Shown here one piece after another: positions 34,927 to 44,510 of a stretch of DNA of 64,000 nucleotides. How positions within the stretch are numbered: position 1 is the stretch's first letter; every line of letters begins with the position of its first letter. The notes under the pieces were generated by a model. That model saw only the letters and a list, made by a program, of their open reading frames with translations. It searched no databases and was not told the origin of the DNA. Source of the stretch: Oscillospiraceae bacterium (GTDB lineage: Bacteria; Bacillota; Clostridia; Oscillospirales; Oscillospiraceae); the NCBI GenBank assembly GCA_015067995.1, contig SVLJ01000004.1, positions 1 to 64,000 of the forward strand, read 5' to 3'. The position numbers were made by a program, and so were the translations under genes.

Positions 34927-35486
34927 CAGACTGCCATCAATTCCTTTTCCTTCTTGGCCAGCAGTTCATCCAGCTGCTTGCAGCTGTCGTCCGTGATCTT
35001 CTGCAGATCCTTCTCGGCCTGCTTCAGATCGTCCTCGGTGATCTCAGAAGCCTTCTGCTTCTTCTTGAAGGCTTCCACTGCATCGCGGCGGATGTTGCGG
35101 ATAGCCACCTTGCCGTTTTCAGCATACTTGCGGATCTGCTTCACCAGCTCCTTACGGCGCTCCTCCGTCAGCTGGGGGAAAGCCAGACGCAGGCAGCGGC
35201 CGTCATCCGCAGGATTGATTCCCAGATCAGAGGTCTCGATGGCCTTCTTGATAAGCTTCAGCACGCTGGCATCCCAGGGCTGGATCACCAGAGTACGGGG
35301 ATCGGGAGAGGAAATGGAAGCGATCTGCTGGATGGGAGTGGGAGAACCATAATAGTCCACGGTGATGCGATCCAGCACAGCAGCGTTTGCACGGCCTGCG
35401 CGCACGGAAGCAAAGTCCGCGGCAACGGAGTCAATGCTCTTCTTCATTTTCTCCTGATAAACTTTGTAATCGTCCTTGGTCATCAT
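34926..35486 (-). CDS. frr: Ribosome recycling factor
   Basis: RRF, with EF-G, splits the post-termination ribosome. The 186-residue protein matches the family length. It has SVRAGRANAAVLDRITVDYY near the N-terminus (about 25-44), then LTEERRKELVKQIRKYAE and IRNIRRDAVEAFKK. A double Met start gives ATG 35486 or 35483; AAAGGAAG precedes both. It lies 45 bp after pyrH. Confidence 0.97.
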   Translation of the reverse strand: MMTKDDYKVYQEKMKKSIDSVAADFASVRAGRANAAVLDRITVDYYGSPTPIQQIASISSPDPRTLVIQPWDASVLKLIKKAIETSDLGINPADDGRCLRLAFPQLTEERRKELVKQIRKYAENGKVAIRNIRRDAVEAFKKKQKASEITEDDLKQAEKDLQKITDDSCKQLDELLAKKEKELMAV

Positions 35487-35531
35487 AGTTGTTTTCTTCC
35501 TTTCAGCAAATTCTATATAAAATTCCGGGGA

Positions 35532-36248
35532 TTATTCGCCAACAATGGTGCCGATCTTCTCGCCCTTGAGCACGCGGATGATATTTTCCGGCTCCTTCAG
35601 CGCGAACAGCAGCACAGGGATATGGTTATCCATGGCAAGAGAGGTAGCGGTGGAATCCATCACCATCAGGCGCTGAGCCAGCACTTCATCATATGTGATA
35701 GCATCATACTTCACGGCAGTGGGATCCTTCACAGGATCGGCAGAATACACGCCGTCCACATTCTTGGCAAGCAGAATCACCTCTGCACCAATCTCCACGG
35801 CACGCAGCACCGCTGCGGTATCGGTGGAGAAATAGGGATTGCCGGTACCGGCTCCGAAAATAACCACCCTTCCCTTTTCCAGATGCCGCACAGCGCGGGA
35901 ACGGATGTAGGGCTCAGCGAATGCACGCATCTCAATAGCAGTCTGCACCCGGACGGGAATGCCCTTCTGCTCCATCACGTCCGCCACAGCCAGACAGTTC
36001 ATCACCGTGGCCAGCATGCCCATGTGGTCGGCACGGGTGCGTTCCATCTTGCCGCCGGCGTTCTTGGCGCCCCGCCAGAAGTTGCCGCCGCCAACCACCA
36101 GACCGACCTCAACGCCCATGGCCAGGCATTCCTTGATAACGTCACAGACATGGCCAATCATTTCAAAGTCCAGACCGGTTCCTTTGCCGCCAGCCAGCGC
36201 CTCACCGCTGATCTTCAGCAACACGCGTTTATATGCAGGTTTTTCCAC
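35532..36248 (-). CDS. pyrH: UMP kinase
   Basis: PyrH phosphorylates UMP to UDP, feeding RNA, DNA and cell-wall precursor synthesis. The 238-residue protein belongs to the amino acid kinase fold: [20 protein letters not shown] at the start, [14 protein letters not shown], and [18 protein letters not shown]. It is first in the operon that continues through frr, uppS, cdsA, dxr, rseP, ispG and probably polC. I could not settle on a promoter in the 120 bp upstream. Confidence 0.97.
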   Translation of the reverse strand: MEKPAYKRVLLKISGEALAGGKGTGLDFEMIGHVCDVIKECLAMGVEVGLVVGGGNFWRGAKNAGGKMERTRADHMGMLATVMNCLAVADVMEQKGIPVRVQTAIEMRAFAEPYIRSRAVRHLEKGRVVIFGAGTGNPYFSTDTAAVLRAVEIGAEVILLAKNVDGVYSADPVKDPTAVKYDAITYDEVLAQRLMVMDSTATSLAMDNHIPVLLFALKEPENIIRVLKGEKIGTIVGE

Positions 36249-36373
36249 AGAAATCCCCTCCCATAATTATGGCATATTATCATGAGTATTCTAACGCAAT
36301 TTCTTCCTTTTGCATAGAGGAAAAACAAAAAATTCACGAAAACTTCCACATTCTTCTCCAATCTTATCCTTAG

Positions 36374-36409
36374 AAAGGGAGAGCCGTCATTTCTGACAGC
36401 TCTCCCTTT
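36374..36409 (-). terminator. Terminator of the two-component operon
   Basis: Stem AAAGGGAGAGC-(CGTCATTTCTGACA)-GCTCTCCCTTT, just after the stop of the downstream sensor kinase gene. Confidence 0.85.
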
Positions 36410-36414
36410 GTCTT

Positions 36415-38394
36415 TCAGATGGCGAACCGGAATTCCACCCCGGTGACCGTGTTTTGAACACCCACCTTTCCGCCGTGAAGCTCCACGATGCTTCTGGCAA
36501 TGGCAAGGCCCAGCCCTGTGCCAACTCCTCCGGTACGGGATTCATCCGCACGCCAGAAGGTGTCCCACACCTTTTCCAGTGCCTCATCGGAAAGCGGACG
36601 GCTTTCGTTCTCCACAGAAAATACCGTCTTCCCGCCTTCCCGGAAGATCCGGGCGGCGACCGTGCCGCCCTCCGGGGTATACTTCACCGCGTTGGAGGCA
36701 AAGTTCTCCACCACCTGTCGGATGCGGCCCTCGTCCGCCGCCAGCATGGCTTTCTCCGGGAGATTCAGCGTCACTCGCAGACCTTTTTCCGCCGCCTTGA
36801 TGGACAGCGTATCAAACACCGATTTAGCCAGTTCCACAAGGTCAAAATCATCCCGGGCCAGCTTCACCTTGCCGGCCTCCAGCCGGGAGAGGTCCAGCAT
36901 TTCCAGCACCATGGTGTCCATCCGCTCCGTTTCCGCGAGGATGGTCTCCAGATACTTCTCGCGCTTCTCCTCCGCGATATGCTCCTGCAGCCCCTCGGCA
37001 TAGCTGTGCACCACTGCCAGCGGAGTCTTCAGCTCATGGGCAATGTTGGAGGTCATCTGCCGCCGGTGCTCCTCGGCAGTCCTGACGTATTCCAGCGCCG
37101 TTTCCAGCCGCTTGACTTCGTTTCCTTTCATTCGCCGGTATTCGCGGGAGTCCACATAATGGTTCTGTATTTCCCAAGCCTCCTGCCAACGAGGCGGATC
37201 ATTGTCGAAGTTGATGACCGCCCAGTCCCGCTGCCGGGCACCGCTGACCTCCCGGATGGGTGCAATGAGATTATCCCGGATACGGCTGCGGATCACCAAC
37301 AGGCAGATCAGCCCCAGCAGGAAGGTAACGAGATAGACATACCACAGGCTCTTCATGGCGCCCAGCAGCGGGGACGCCTGAATGGCGGCATATGCGAAAA
37401 ATTCCAGCTTTGGTTCTTCTCCGCCGGTGTTCCAGTATTCTCTGGCGTCCAGATGCACGATATTCAGCAGATCCCACTCGGTTTTGCGACCATACAGAAA
37501 GTTCTCCGCGTTGTCACGGGCAAGCTCACTGCGTAACAGGGACAGGAGATTTTCATGCTTCTTATCCCGATACCAGACAGCCCCGCCGGGCTCATAGGTA
37601 ATAAAGTCCACGTACATGCCGTAGATGGTCACCAGTTTTTCCGGCTCCTGCACCGTGTCCGAAACATCAAACTCCACATGCCATGTATCATCGTTGCTGA
37701 AATGCATCCGATATTCAAATTTGACAGGCTCCAGCTGTGTGCCGTTCAGATATCCGGTGATCCGGGTATCACGGTATCTCATCGGACCCAGCGTGCCGCC
37801 ATTCTCCTCGATGGCTTTCCACAGGATCGCATATCGCGGATCTTCCCGGTCTGAAATATCGATCCATGCATAGTGACTTCCGGCATGACTGGAACCGCGC
37901 TCCTGCCACTCCTCCTCCGTCTGGTACTGAACGGTCAGGTAATCTCCGCTTTCCCGGAGGATATTTCCCTCCGGGTCACAGTAGATCACCGCGGTCTGAT
38001 ACTCCGCCCCACCCCGGAGGAGCCCCAGTCCTTCCAGTCTCAGGTCATATCCGAAGTCAAAATTTCTGCCCGGCCCCGAAATGCCTACCGTAACAAAGCG
38101 CGATCTGGTGCTCTGGATCATGGCGTTGTCCATGGCTCCGCTTTCCCAGGACTCCTCCCAGCGCGGGTTGTCGCGCTCCTCTCCGGTAACATGGCCCATG
38201 AGCCCCAGCCGGTCCACTACGTCTGTATATCTGGCAAAATCTTCACGGAAGATATCCCGAAACGGAATGGCCACCGCCACGGTGACGCACCCCATGCACC
38301 CCAGCCACAACGCCAAAAACCCCGCTGTCAGCATCCATGTGATCCGTCCCAATGCACCGGGGCGCTTTGGTTCCCGTCGTCGTTTCATGGTCAC
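36415..38394 (-). CDS. Sensor histidine kinase with large extracellular domain (downstream paralogue)
   Basis: The 659-residue kinase has one membrane segment near the N-terminus (about 18-45), an extracellular region of about 300 residues with no domain I recognise, and a second segment (about 350-370). The HisKA phospho-acceptor is His453 in SNIAHELKTPLAVVHSYAEG. The ATPase domain has N-box FASNAVKYTPEGG and GVGTGLGLAIA. It overlaps the response regulator gene by 4 bp. The other kinase of the operon (39084-41237) is related along its whole length, including the sensor (TAVIYCDPEGNILRESGDYL here, TAILYTDAQGNILHEAGDFL there). Signal unknown. Confidence 0.92.
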   Translation of the reverse strand: MTMKRRREPKRPGALGRITWMLTAGFLALWLGCMGCVTVAVAIPFRDIFREDFARYTDVVDRLGLMGHVTGEERDNPRWEESWESGAMDNAMIQSTRSRFVTVGISGPGRNFDFGYDLRLEGLGLLRGGAEYQTAVIYCDPEGNILRESGDYLTVQYQTEEEWQERGSSHAGSHYAWIDISDREDPRYAILWKAIEENGGTLGPMRYRDTRITGYLNGTQLEPVKFEYRMHFSNDDTWHVEFDVSDTVQEPEKLVTIYGMYVDFITYEPGGAVWYRDKKHENLLSLLRSELARDNAENFLYGRKTEWDLLNIVHLDAREYWNTGGEEPKLEFFAYAAIQASPLLGAMKSLWYVYLVTFLLGLICLLVIRSRIRDNLIAPIREVSGARQRDWAVINFDNDPPRWQEAWEIQNHYVDSREYRRMKGNEVKRLETALEYVRTAEEHRRQMTSNIAHELKTPLAVVHSYAEGLQEHIAEEKREKYLETILAETERMDTMVLEMLDLSRLEAGKVKLARDDFDLVELAKSVFDTLSIKAAEKGLRVTLNLPEKAMLAADEGRIRQVVENFASNAVKYTPEGGTVAARIFREGGKTVFSVENESRPLSDEALEKVWDTFWRADESRTGGVGTGLGLAIARSIVELHGGKVGVQNTVTGVEFRFAI

Positions 38395-39062
38395 ACCTCC
38401 AGTTTGTAACCCGCCTTGATGACCGTCTTGATACAGCCCGCGTAATCGCCCAGCTTCTCCCGCAGGCGCTTGATGTGGGTATCCACCGCCCGGGACTCGC
38501 CCTCATAATCATAGCCCCAGCACTTCACCAAAAGCTGCTCCCGGCTCATGACCACGTTGCGGTTCCGCAGCAGACATACCAGCAGCGCATACTCTTTTGG
38601 TGTTAAGGTAATTTCCTTTCCACCCGCGTGTACTTGGCGCGTAGAAAGCCGTATGGATATCCCCGCTCCCTCCAGTCGGTCGCCGGAAAGCATGCTGCCC
38701 CGGCTGCGCTTGATAAGTGCCGCTGTCTTGGCGTACAGCACCGACATGGTAAAGGGCTTTGTCACATAATCATCCGCTCCCAGCTCATAACCCAGCAGCT
38801 TGTCGTCCTCATCAGACAAAGCCGTCAGAAAAATAATGGGCACATCGCTGGTCTTTCGCAGCGCCCGGCAGACGGACAGTCCGTCCAGTTCCGGCATCAT
38901 GATATCCAGCAGCACGGCGTCAAACTCCTGTTCTTCTGCCAATTCCAGCGCCTGCAGGCCGTCCGCCGCCTCCACGGGGATCTCACCCTTACTGCGGAAA
39001 TAATCGCACAAGACCTCCCGCAGCTTTGCCTCATCCTCCACGATCAGAACTCTGCTGTTCAT
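38391..39062 (-). CDS. OmpR/PhoB-family response regulator
   Basis: The 223-residue protein has a receiver domain with Asp53 as phosphorylation site (VLLDIMMPELDGLS), the acidic pair in VEDEAK, and the conserved FLTALSDEDD and DDYVTKPF. A winged-helix DNA-binding domain follows (LTPKEYALLVCLLRNRN, then RAVDTHIKRLREKLG). It is the only regulator between two sensor kinase genes, 21 bp after the first and overlapping the second by 4 bp, so both kinases probably act on it. Confidence 0.95.
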   Translation of the reverse strand: MNSRVLIVEDEAKLREVLCDYFRSKGEIPVEAADGLQALELAEEQEFDAVLLDIMMPELDGLSVCRALRKTSDVPIIFLTALSDEDDKLLGYELGADDYVTKPFTMSVLYAKTAALIKRSRGSMLSGDRLEGAGISIRLSTRQVHAGGKEITLTPKEYALLVCLLRNRNVVMSREQLLVKCWGYDYEGESRAVDTHIKRLREKLGDYAGCIKTVIKAGYKLEV

Positions 39063-39083
39063 GGGATTTCCTCCCTTCTAAGC

Positions 39084-41237
39084 TTAAATGGTAAACCGGA
39101 ATTCCACACCGGTCTTTGTGTTTCTTACGTCCACACTGCCGCCATGCAGCTCCACGATGCTTTTGGCAATGGCCAGCCCCAGTCCGGTGCCGGAACGCCC
39201 TGTGCGGGAATCGTCCACCCGGTAGAAGCTGTCCCAGACCCTGACCAGCGCCTCAGGCGGCAGCGGCGCGCTTTCGTTTTCCAACAGGAATGTGGTCTTC
39301 CCCCGATCCTGCCGGATCTTCGCGGTGACCTTCCCGCTCTCCGGGGTATATTTCACGGCGTTGGAAGCATAGTTTTCCAGAACCTGACGGATGCGGCTCT
39401 CATCTGCCGATACCATTACCGGTTCATCCAGTTCCAAAGTCAGCTGCAAGCCCTTTTCCTCCGCCTTGATAGCCAACGCATCAAACACGGACTTTGCCAG
39501 TGCAGCCAGATCAAAATCGTCTCGCGCCAGCTTCACCTTACCGGCCTCCAGACGGGAAAGATCCAGCATTTCCAGCACCATGGCATCCATGCGCTCCGTT
39601 TCCGAAAGAATGGTCCGGAGATACTGCTCCCGCTTTTCCTCGGCAATATGTTCCTGCAAACCCTCAGCATAGCTGTGTACCACCGCCAACGGCGTTTTCA
39701 GCTCATGGGCAATGTTGGAGGTCATCTGCCGCCGCTTGGCCTCGGCGCGTTTGGCATAGTCCAACGAGGTTTCCAGCCGTGTGATCTCATTTTTTCGCAT
39801 TCGCAGCTGTTCCCGCATTTCTTTGTAATTCTCTACCAGTTCATAACCACCAGCCCATTCGGGATCAAAATCCTGATAGTAATGCGGGTATTGATAATTC
39901 TCCCGCATAGCACGATTGACCTCAGCAACAGGCTGCACAAGATGCTCACGGAAGCTTTTGCGCAGCTGCCAGAACACCACCAGTGCCAGCAGAAATGTAC
40001 CGATATACACATTTCGCAGCAACATCATGGCAGAACGCAGCGGTGTGGATCGGATGGCGCCGGTCATGAGAATCCTGGGTGTAGGATATTCTTCTCCAGA
40101 TGTCCAATCATAGCTGCGCGTATCGCGAAAAAAAGCCTTCTTAAGCACGATGATTTCATCCAGTCCGCAGCGGTAGAAGCATACATTGCCCCAATGTTCG
40201 TCTAAAGACGCCTGCGTGATTTCCTTTAACAATTCATTCAGGCTCCCGTACTCAACGCCGTTCTTTGTCTCATCAGCAGTCAGTCCATGATGGGATGCAT
40301 AGCGATCCCAGTACTCCGGCTGATCCCAAACTGCCGGCCCGCCTTCTCCTTCCCAGATGCTCATATCAACACGACTGGCATAAACAGTCACCAGCGCTTC
40401 ATCTGCAGCCGCGGTATGATCAAATAGATTGTTCCAGGACAGCAATCCCTGGTCGATCAAATCATGGATCGTCTGATCATACTTCTGTACCAAAGCTCCA
40501 TCACTGTCCGTATACTCCTTGACGGGACCGGCTTTTTCTCTGGCCTCCATCCATGCATCATCGGTGATATAATCCATCTTTACCGGCTCTATACGATGAC
40601 CGTCCCAGATTCCGGTGATCTTTAAATACCCCATATCGATTGCCATAAAATTATGGTCTTCTGCATGCCATTCACGTAAAAGCGTATACCGGTCGTCCGT
40701 TTCATCATTCAGATCAATCCAGCCATAGCCTTCCCATACAGCAGCTTCGGAAGCTGCCCATGTTTCTTCCGACAGATAGCCAAAAAAGAGAAAATCACCG
40801 GCTTCGTGCAGGATATTGCCCTGTGCATCCGTGTACAGGATCGCCGTTTCCATGGGAACACTCTCATCCCGCAAAAGCAGCAGGCTACCGCCTATGCCGC
40901 CATGCTTCCCGTCATCCAGATACCACCGTTTATCACGCCAACTAGCCCCGTTTTGATAGTTGCCCAGCGTCTGCAGCATCAGGTAGTCCAGATATCCCGG
41001 AGAGCGTTCCTCCGATTCCCAGAGTCCGTTCATATCGTAACGGGCCGTTGAATGCAGTGAGCTGTTTTCGATGAAATCGACAGACACATCCAACAGTTCG
41101 TCAAACAGCAGCTGCGCCGTTGCCAGCGTTGTCACCGCCATACACACCAGCCACACCGCCAAAATACCTGCCGCCAATCGAATGGTCATCGCTTGCAAGG
41201 TTTTAGGGTGCTTTTTGCTCCTCTCTTTGATTCTCAT
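39084..41237 (-). CDS. Sensor histidine kinase with large extracellular domain (upstream paralogue)
   Basis: ATG 41237 is chosen because GGAGG lies 8 bp before it, giving 717 residues. Membrane segments lie near residues 18-42 and 415-435, leaving a sensor of about 370 residues outside the cell. The HisKA domain has His511 in SNIAHELKTPLAVVHSYAEG; the ATPase domain has YASNAVKYTPESG and GTGLGLAIAKS. The 20 residues around the phospho-acceptor are identical to those of the downstream kinase, which points to duplication. It is first in the kinase-regulator-kinase operon. Confidence 0.92.
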   Translation of the reverse strand: MRIKERSKKHPKTLQAMTIRLAAGILAVWLVCMAVTTLATAQLLFDELLDVSVDFIENSSLHSTARYDMNGLWESEERSPGYLDYLMLQTLGNYQNGASWRDKRWYLDDGKHGGIGGSLLLLRDESVPMETAILYTDAQGNILHEAGDFLFFGYLSEETWAASEAAVWEGYGWIDLNDETDDRYTLLREWHAEDHNFMAIDMGYLKITGIWDGHRIEPVKMDYITDDAWMEAREKAGPVKEYTDSDGALVQKYDQTIHDLIDQGLLSWNNLFDHTAAADEALVTVYASRVDMSIWEGEGGPAVWDQPEYWDRYASHHGLTADETKNGVEYGSLNELLKEITQASLDEHWGNVCFYRCGLDEIIVLKKAFFRDTRSYDWTSGEEYPTPRILMTGAIRSTPLRSAMMLLRNVYIGTFLLALVVFWQLRKSFREHLVQPVAEVNRAMRENYQYPHYYQDFDPEWAGGYELVENYKEMREQLRMRKNEITRLETSLDYAKRAEAKRRQMTSNIAHELKTPLAVVHSYAEGLQEHIAEEKREQYLRTILSETERMDAMVLEMLDLSRLEAGKVKLARDDFDLAALAKSVFDALAIKAEEKGLQLTLELDEPVMVSADESRIRQVLENYASNAVKYTPESGKVTAKIRQDRGKTTFLLENESAPLPPEALVRVWDSFYRVDDSRTGRSGTGLGLAIAKSIVELHGGSVDVRNTKTGVEFRFTI

Positions 41238-41335
41238 ATATCGTACCTCCAGACTATTGTTTCGGGATGACGCAGTTTGCACCGCGCCCCTCCCTTTGCC
41301 TGTATCATAACAATCGGATTTGTATTTCCTGTGTC

Positions 41336-41341
41336 AGTATA
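41336..41341 (-). promoter_or_regulatory. Extended -10 promoter of the two-component operon
   Basis: TGGTATACT on the minus strand is an extended -10 (TGN-TATACT). There is no good -35 at 17 bp, where the A-tract of the ysxC terminator lies. The leader would be about 90 bases. Confidence 0.4.
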
Positions 41342-41357
41342 CCATATTTTTGAAATC

Positions 41358-41393
41358 AAAAAAAGACGCGCCGCCCGAAACAGGCAGCGCGTC
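41358..41393 (-). terminator. Terminator of the clp-lon-ysxC cluster
   Basis: Stem GACGCGC-c-GCC / GGC-a-GCGCGTC (41365-41393) followed on the minus strand by seven T, 12 bp after the ysxC stop. Confidence 0.9.
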
Positions 41394-41405
41394 CGAAGGT
41401 CATAT

Positions 41406-42005
41406 TCAATTCTGGCGGCAGGCGTCGTTGAGAAGACCCAGCACAGTGTCCTTACCGTCACCCTTTTCCGCGGAGAACGGCACCAGAATATCTCTGCCCG
41501 TCAGCTCCAGCGTCTGGGAGATCAGATCCAGCGCGGGCTGCACCTGACTCTTTTTCAGCTTGTCCAGCTTATTGGCCACCACGATCTCCGGGCAGCCGCT
41601 TTCCCTGAACCAGCTGTGCATAGTGATGTCATCGGCAGTGGGCTTATGGCGAATGTCCACGATCAGAACGCCCAAGGTGATGATCTCGCCCTCGTCCTGA
41701 AAGTAGCTCTCCATGAGCTTACCCCAGCGATCCCGCTCTGCCTGGCTGACCTTGGCATAGCCGTAGCCAGGCAGATCCACCAGATACGCCTTGTTATCGA
41801 TGCGGAAGTAGTTGATCTGGGTGGTTTTACCAGGAGTGTTGCCTACATAGGCAAGATTTTTCCGGTTCACCAACCGATTGATCACGGAGGACTTGCCCAC
41901 GTTGGAGCGTCCGGCAAACACAAACTGCGGCAGACCGTCCCGGAGGAAGTCGGCAGGCTTTGTAGCCGCCCGTACAAATTCTGCCTTGGCAAAATTCAGC
42001 GCCAT
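41406..42005 (-). CDS. ysxC: Ribosome biogenesis GTPase YsxC/EngB
   Basis: EngB-type GTPase needed for 50S assembly. The 199-residue protein (start ATG 42005, GAGGG upstream) has G1 GRSNVGKSS, G3 DLPGYG, and G4 NKLDK. It follows lon by 10 bp, the conserved lon-ysxC pairing of Firmicutes. Confidence 0.95.
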   Translation of the reverse strand: MALNFAKAEFVRAATKPADFLRDGLPQFVFAGRSNVGKSSVINRLVNRKNLAYVGNTPGKTTQINYFRIDNKAYLVDLPGYGYAKVSQAERDRWGKLMESYFQDEGEIITLGVLIVDIRHKPTADDITMHSWFRESGCPEIVVANKLDKLKKSQVQPALDLISQTLELTGRDILVPFSAEKGDGKDTVLGLLNDACRQN

Positions 42006-42015
42006 AATTCTTCCC

Positions 42016-44439
42016 TCACTGCCGCAGCGCGGCACTTTCATTGTTCTCCCGTGCCAGCGGTGCAAACGCCGTCAGAGGCTGTTCCTGTTCGTCACAGACA
42101 GCTTTGGCTGCAGTCGGCAAAGGCATCAGCGCCTCAGCAAGTACCTGATCCGCTTCCTTCACCGGCACGAAATGCAGAGCCGCTCGCACCGTCTGGTCGA
42201 TCTCTTCCAGATCTCGGATATTGTCCGCCGGAATGATGACTGTATGAATACCGTTACGAAGAGCCGCCATGGTCTTTTCCTTCAAACCGCCGATGGCCAA
42301 CACACGGCCGCGCAGGGTGACTTCTCCGGTCATGGCAATGCCCGCCTTGACCTTCCGTCCAGTCAGAGCGGAGGTCAGTGCCGTGGTGATGGCAATACCG
42401 GCAGAAGGGCCGTCCTTGGGGACAGCGCCTTCAGGGAAATGCACATGGATATCCTTGTTCTTATAGAACTCACTGTCGATTCCCAGCTGCTCCGTGCGGG
42501 TGCGCAGGCAGCTCAGTGCCGCGTGGACAGACTCCTTCATTACGTCGCCCAGATTGCCGGTCAGCTCCAGCTTACCGCTGCCGTCCATGACGTTGACTTC
42601 CACTTCCAGAATCTCGCCGCCGGACTCCGTCCATGCAAGGCCGTTGACCACGCCGATCTCCTCACGCTCCGAATAGAGTGCAGGAGGAATCCGCTCCACA
42701 CCCAACAACTCTCGCAGATCTTTTTCTGTAATGTTAATCCGCTTCACAGTCCCTGTCAGCAGGCGCATATCCGCCTTCCTGCACAGTGCAGCGATCTGAC
42801 GTTCCAGCTTACGGACACCGGACTCGCGGGTATAGTCCCGGATGATGGCGCGGATAGCGTCATCCGTCACGCGCAGCTGGGTTTTCTTCAGGCCGTGCTC
42901 CTTCAACTGCTTGGGCAGCAGATGCTGTTTCGCGATCTGCAGTTTCTCCTCGTCGGTATAGCTGCTCAACTCAATAACCTCCATGCGATCCAGCAGAGGT
43001 CTTGGAATGGTGGAGGTGGTATTTGCCGTGGTAATGAACATCACCTTGGAAAGATCCACCGGGATCTCCAGGAAATGATCGCGGAATGCATAGTTCTGCT
43101 CGGAATCCAGCACCTCCAGCAGTGCAGAGGCAGGATCGCCCCGCTGATCGCTGGCCATCTTGTCGATCTCATCCAGCACCAGCAGCGGATTCATGGTACC
43201 GCTGCGGCTGATGGCTTCGATGATGCGGCCGGGCATGGAGCCTATGTAGGTTTTGCGATGGCCGCGGATATCCGCCTCGTCCCGCACGCCACCCAGAGAA
43301 ATGCGGCTGAGCTTGCGATTCAGTGCCGTTGCCACGGAGATGGCGATAGAGGTCTTGCCTACACCGGGCGGACCCACCAGACAAATGATCTGTCCCTTTC
43401 CCTCCGGATTCATCTGGCGGACAGCCAGCGTTTCCAGCACACGCTCCTTAACCTTCTCCAGACCGTAATGGTCATGGTCCAGCACCTTGCGGGCAGTGTT
43501 GATATTCAGGCGTTCTTTACTGTAAGTGTTCCACGGCATTTCCAGACATACATCCAGATAGTTGCGGATCACTGAGGCCTCAGCGCTGGCAAAGGGCTGC
43601 TTTGACAGGCGATTGACTTCTTTGAGAAGACGCTTCTCCGTATCTTCCGGCAGCTTCAGCTCCAAGATCTTCTGACGGTAGGCATCCAGCTCATCGTCAT
43701 CATCCTCGCCCAGTTCATTCTGCAGCACACGGATCTGGGTACGCAGGATATGCTCCTTGTGCCCCTGCTCCAGCTGACCGCGAACTTTACCTTCCATTTC
43801 CCGTTCAAAGGAAAGGACGTCGGTTTCCCGGGCCAGCAGCTTGTTCATACGCCGTAGGCGGGCATAGGGATCGATCTCTGCCAGAATAGCCTGCTTTTCT
43901 TCCATCCGCAGGTTGATGTTCTGGGCAATGAAATCTGCCAGATATCCCACATCCCGGTTGTCCATCACCGTAGCCAGCACCTCGTCCGGCAGGTTGGGGA
44001 TCAGTTCTGCATATTCGCCGAACAGCGTAATGGTTTGGCGCAGCAGAGCTTCCGTTCGGGGACTATTGCGGAACGCTTCCGACGGCATCGCCTCACAAAC
44101 CTCTTCCACATTGCCCTGCAGATATGGTGTCACCTGCCACAGACGGCGCAGCTGAGCACGGCACTCACCCTCCACCATGATTCGTACTGTGGTGGGATTG
44201 ATGCGAAGCACCTGCTTGATTCGGGATACTGTGCCTACCGCAAAGAGATCCTCCTCTTTTGGTTCATTGACGGAAATGGACTTCTGTGTCACCAGAAAAA
44301 TCCGCTGATCCATCTCCATGGCATGCTCCAGAGCGCGGATAGAGAAGGGACGTTCCACGTCAAAGGTAAGGCTCATATGGGGAAATACCGTTATGCCGCG
44401 CATGGCCATAATGGGGATATTCCACGTTCTCATTTCCAT
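42016..44439 (-). CDS. lon: ATP-dependent protease Lon (LonA)
   Basis: Lon degrades damaged and regulatory proteins in the cytoplasm. The 807-residue protein contains the N-terminal substrate-binding LON domain (IPIMAMRGITVFPHMSLTF near the start), an AAA+ module with Walker A VGPPGVGKTS and Walker B LLVLDEIDKM, and the serine-lysine protease domain with Ser679 in KDGPSAGIAI and the lysine in GGLKEK. Length is normal for LonA; no membrane segment, so it is not LonB. It lies between clpX and ysxC. Confidence 0.97.
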   Translation of the reverse strand: MEMRTWNIPIMAMRGITVFPHMSLTFDVERPFSIRALEHAMEMDQRIFLVTQKSISVNEPKEEDLFAVGTVSRIKQVLRINPTTVRIMVEGECRAQLRRLWQVTPYLQGNVEEVCEAMPSEAFRNSPRTEALLRQTITLFGEYAELIPNLPDEVLATVMDNRDVGYLADFIAQNINLRMEEKQAILAEIDPYARLRRMNKLLARETDVLSFEREMEGKVRGQLEQGHKEHILRTQIRVLQNELGEDDDDELDAYRQKILELKLPEDTEKRLLKEVNRLSKQPFASAEASVIRNYLDVCLEMPWNTYSKERLNINTARKVLDHDHYGLEKVKERVLETLAVRQMNPEGKGQIICLVGPPGVGKTSIAISVATALNRKLSRISLGGVRDEADIRGHRKTYIGSMPGRIIEAISRSGTMNPLLVLDEIDKMASDQRGDPASALLEVLDSEQNYAFRDHFLEIPVDLSKVMFITTANTTSTIPRPLLDRMEVIELSSYTDEEKLQIAKQHLLPKQLKEHGLKKTQLRVTDDAIRAIIRDYTRESGVRKLERQIAALCRKADMRLLTGTVKRINITEKDLRELLGVERIPPALYSEREEIGVVNGLAWTESGGEILEVEVNVMDGSGKLELTGNLGDVMKESVHAALSCLRTRTEQLGIDSEFYKNKDIHVHFPEGAVPKDGPSAGIAITTALTSALTGRKVKAGIAMTGEVTLRGRVLAIGGLKEKTMAALRNGIHTVIIPADNIRDLEEIDQTVRAALHFVPVKEADQVLAEALMPLPTAAKAVCDEQEQPLTAFAPLARENNESAALRQ

Positions 44440-44459
44440 GGGTCGATTCCTTTCTGCGC

Positions 44460-44491
44460 ACAGGAGGGGCGCCGGTCAGCGTCCCTCCTGT
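44460..44491. other. Intercistronic hairpin between clpX and lon
   Basis: Arms ACAGGAGGG / CCCTCCTGT pair perfectly over 9 bp across a GC-rich loop. No T-tract follows on the minus strand. It could adjust clpX to lon read-through or mRNA stability. Confidence 0.5.
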
Positions 44492-44510
44492 CATAGGGTC
44501 CTAACAGCGC

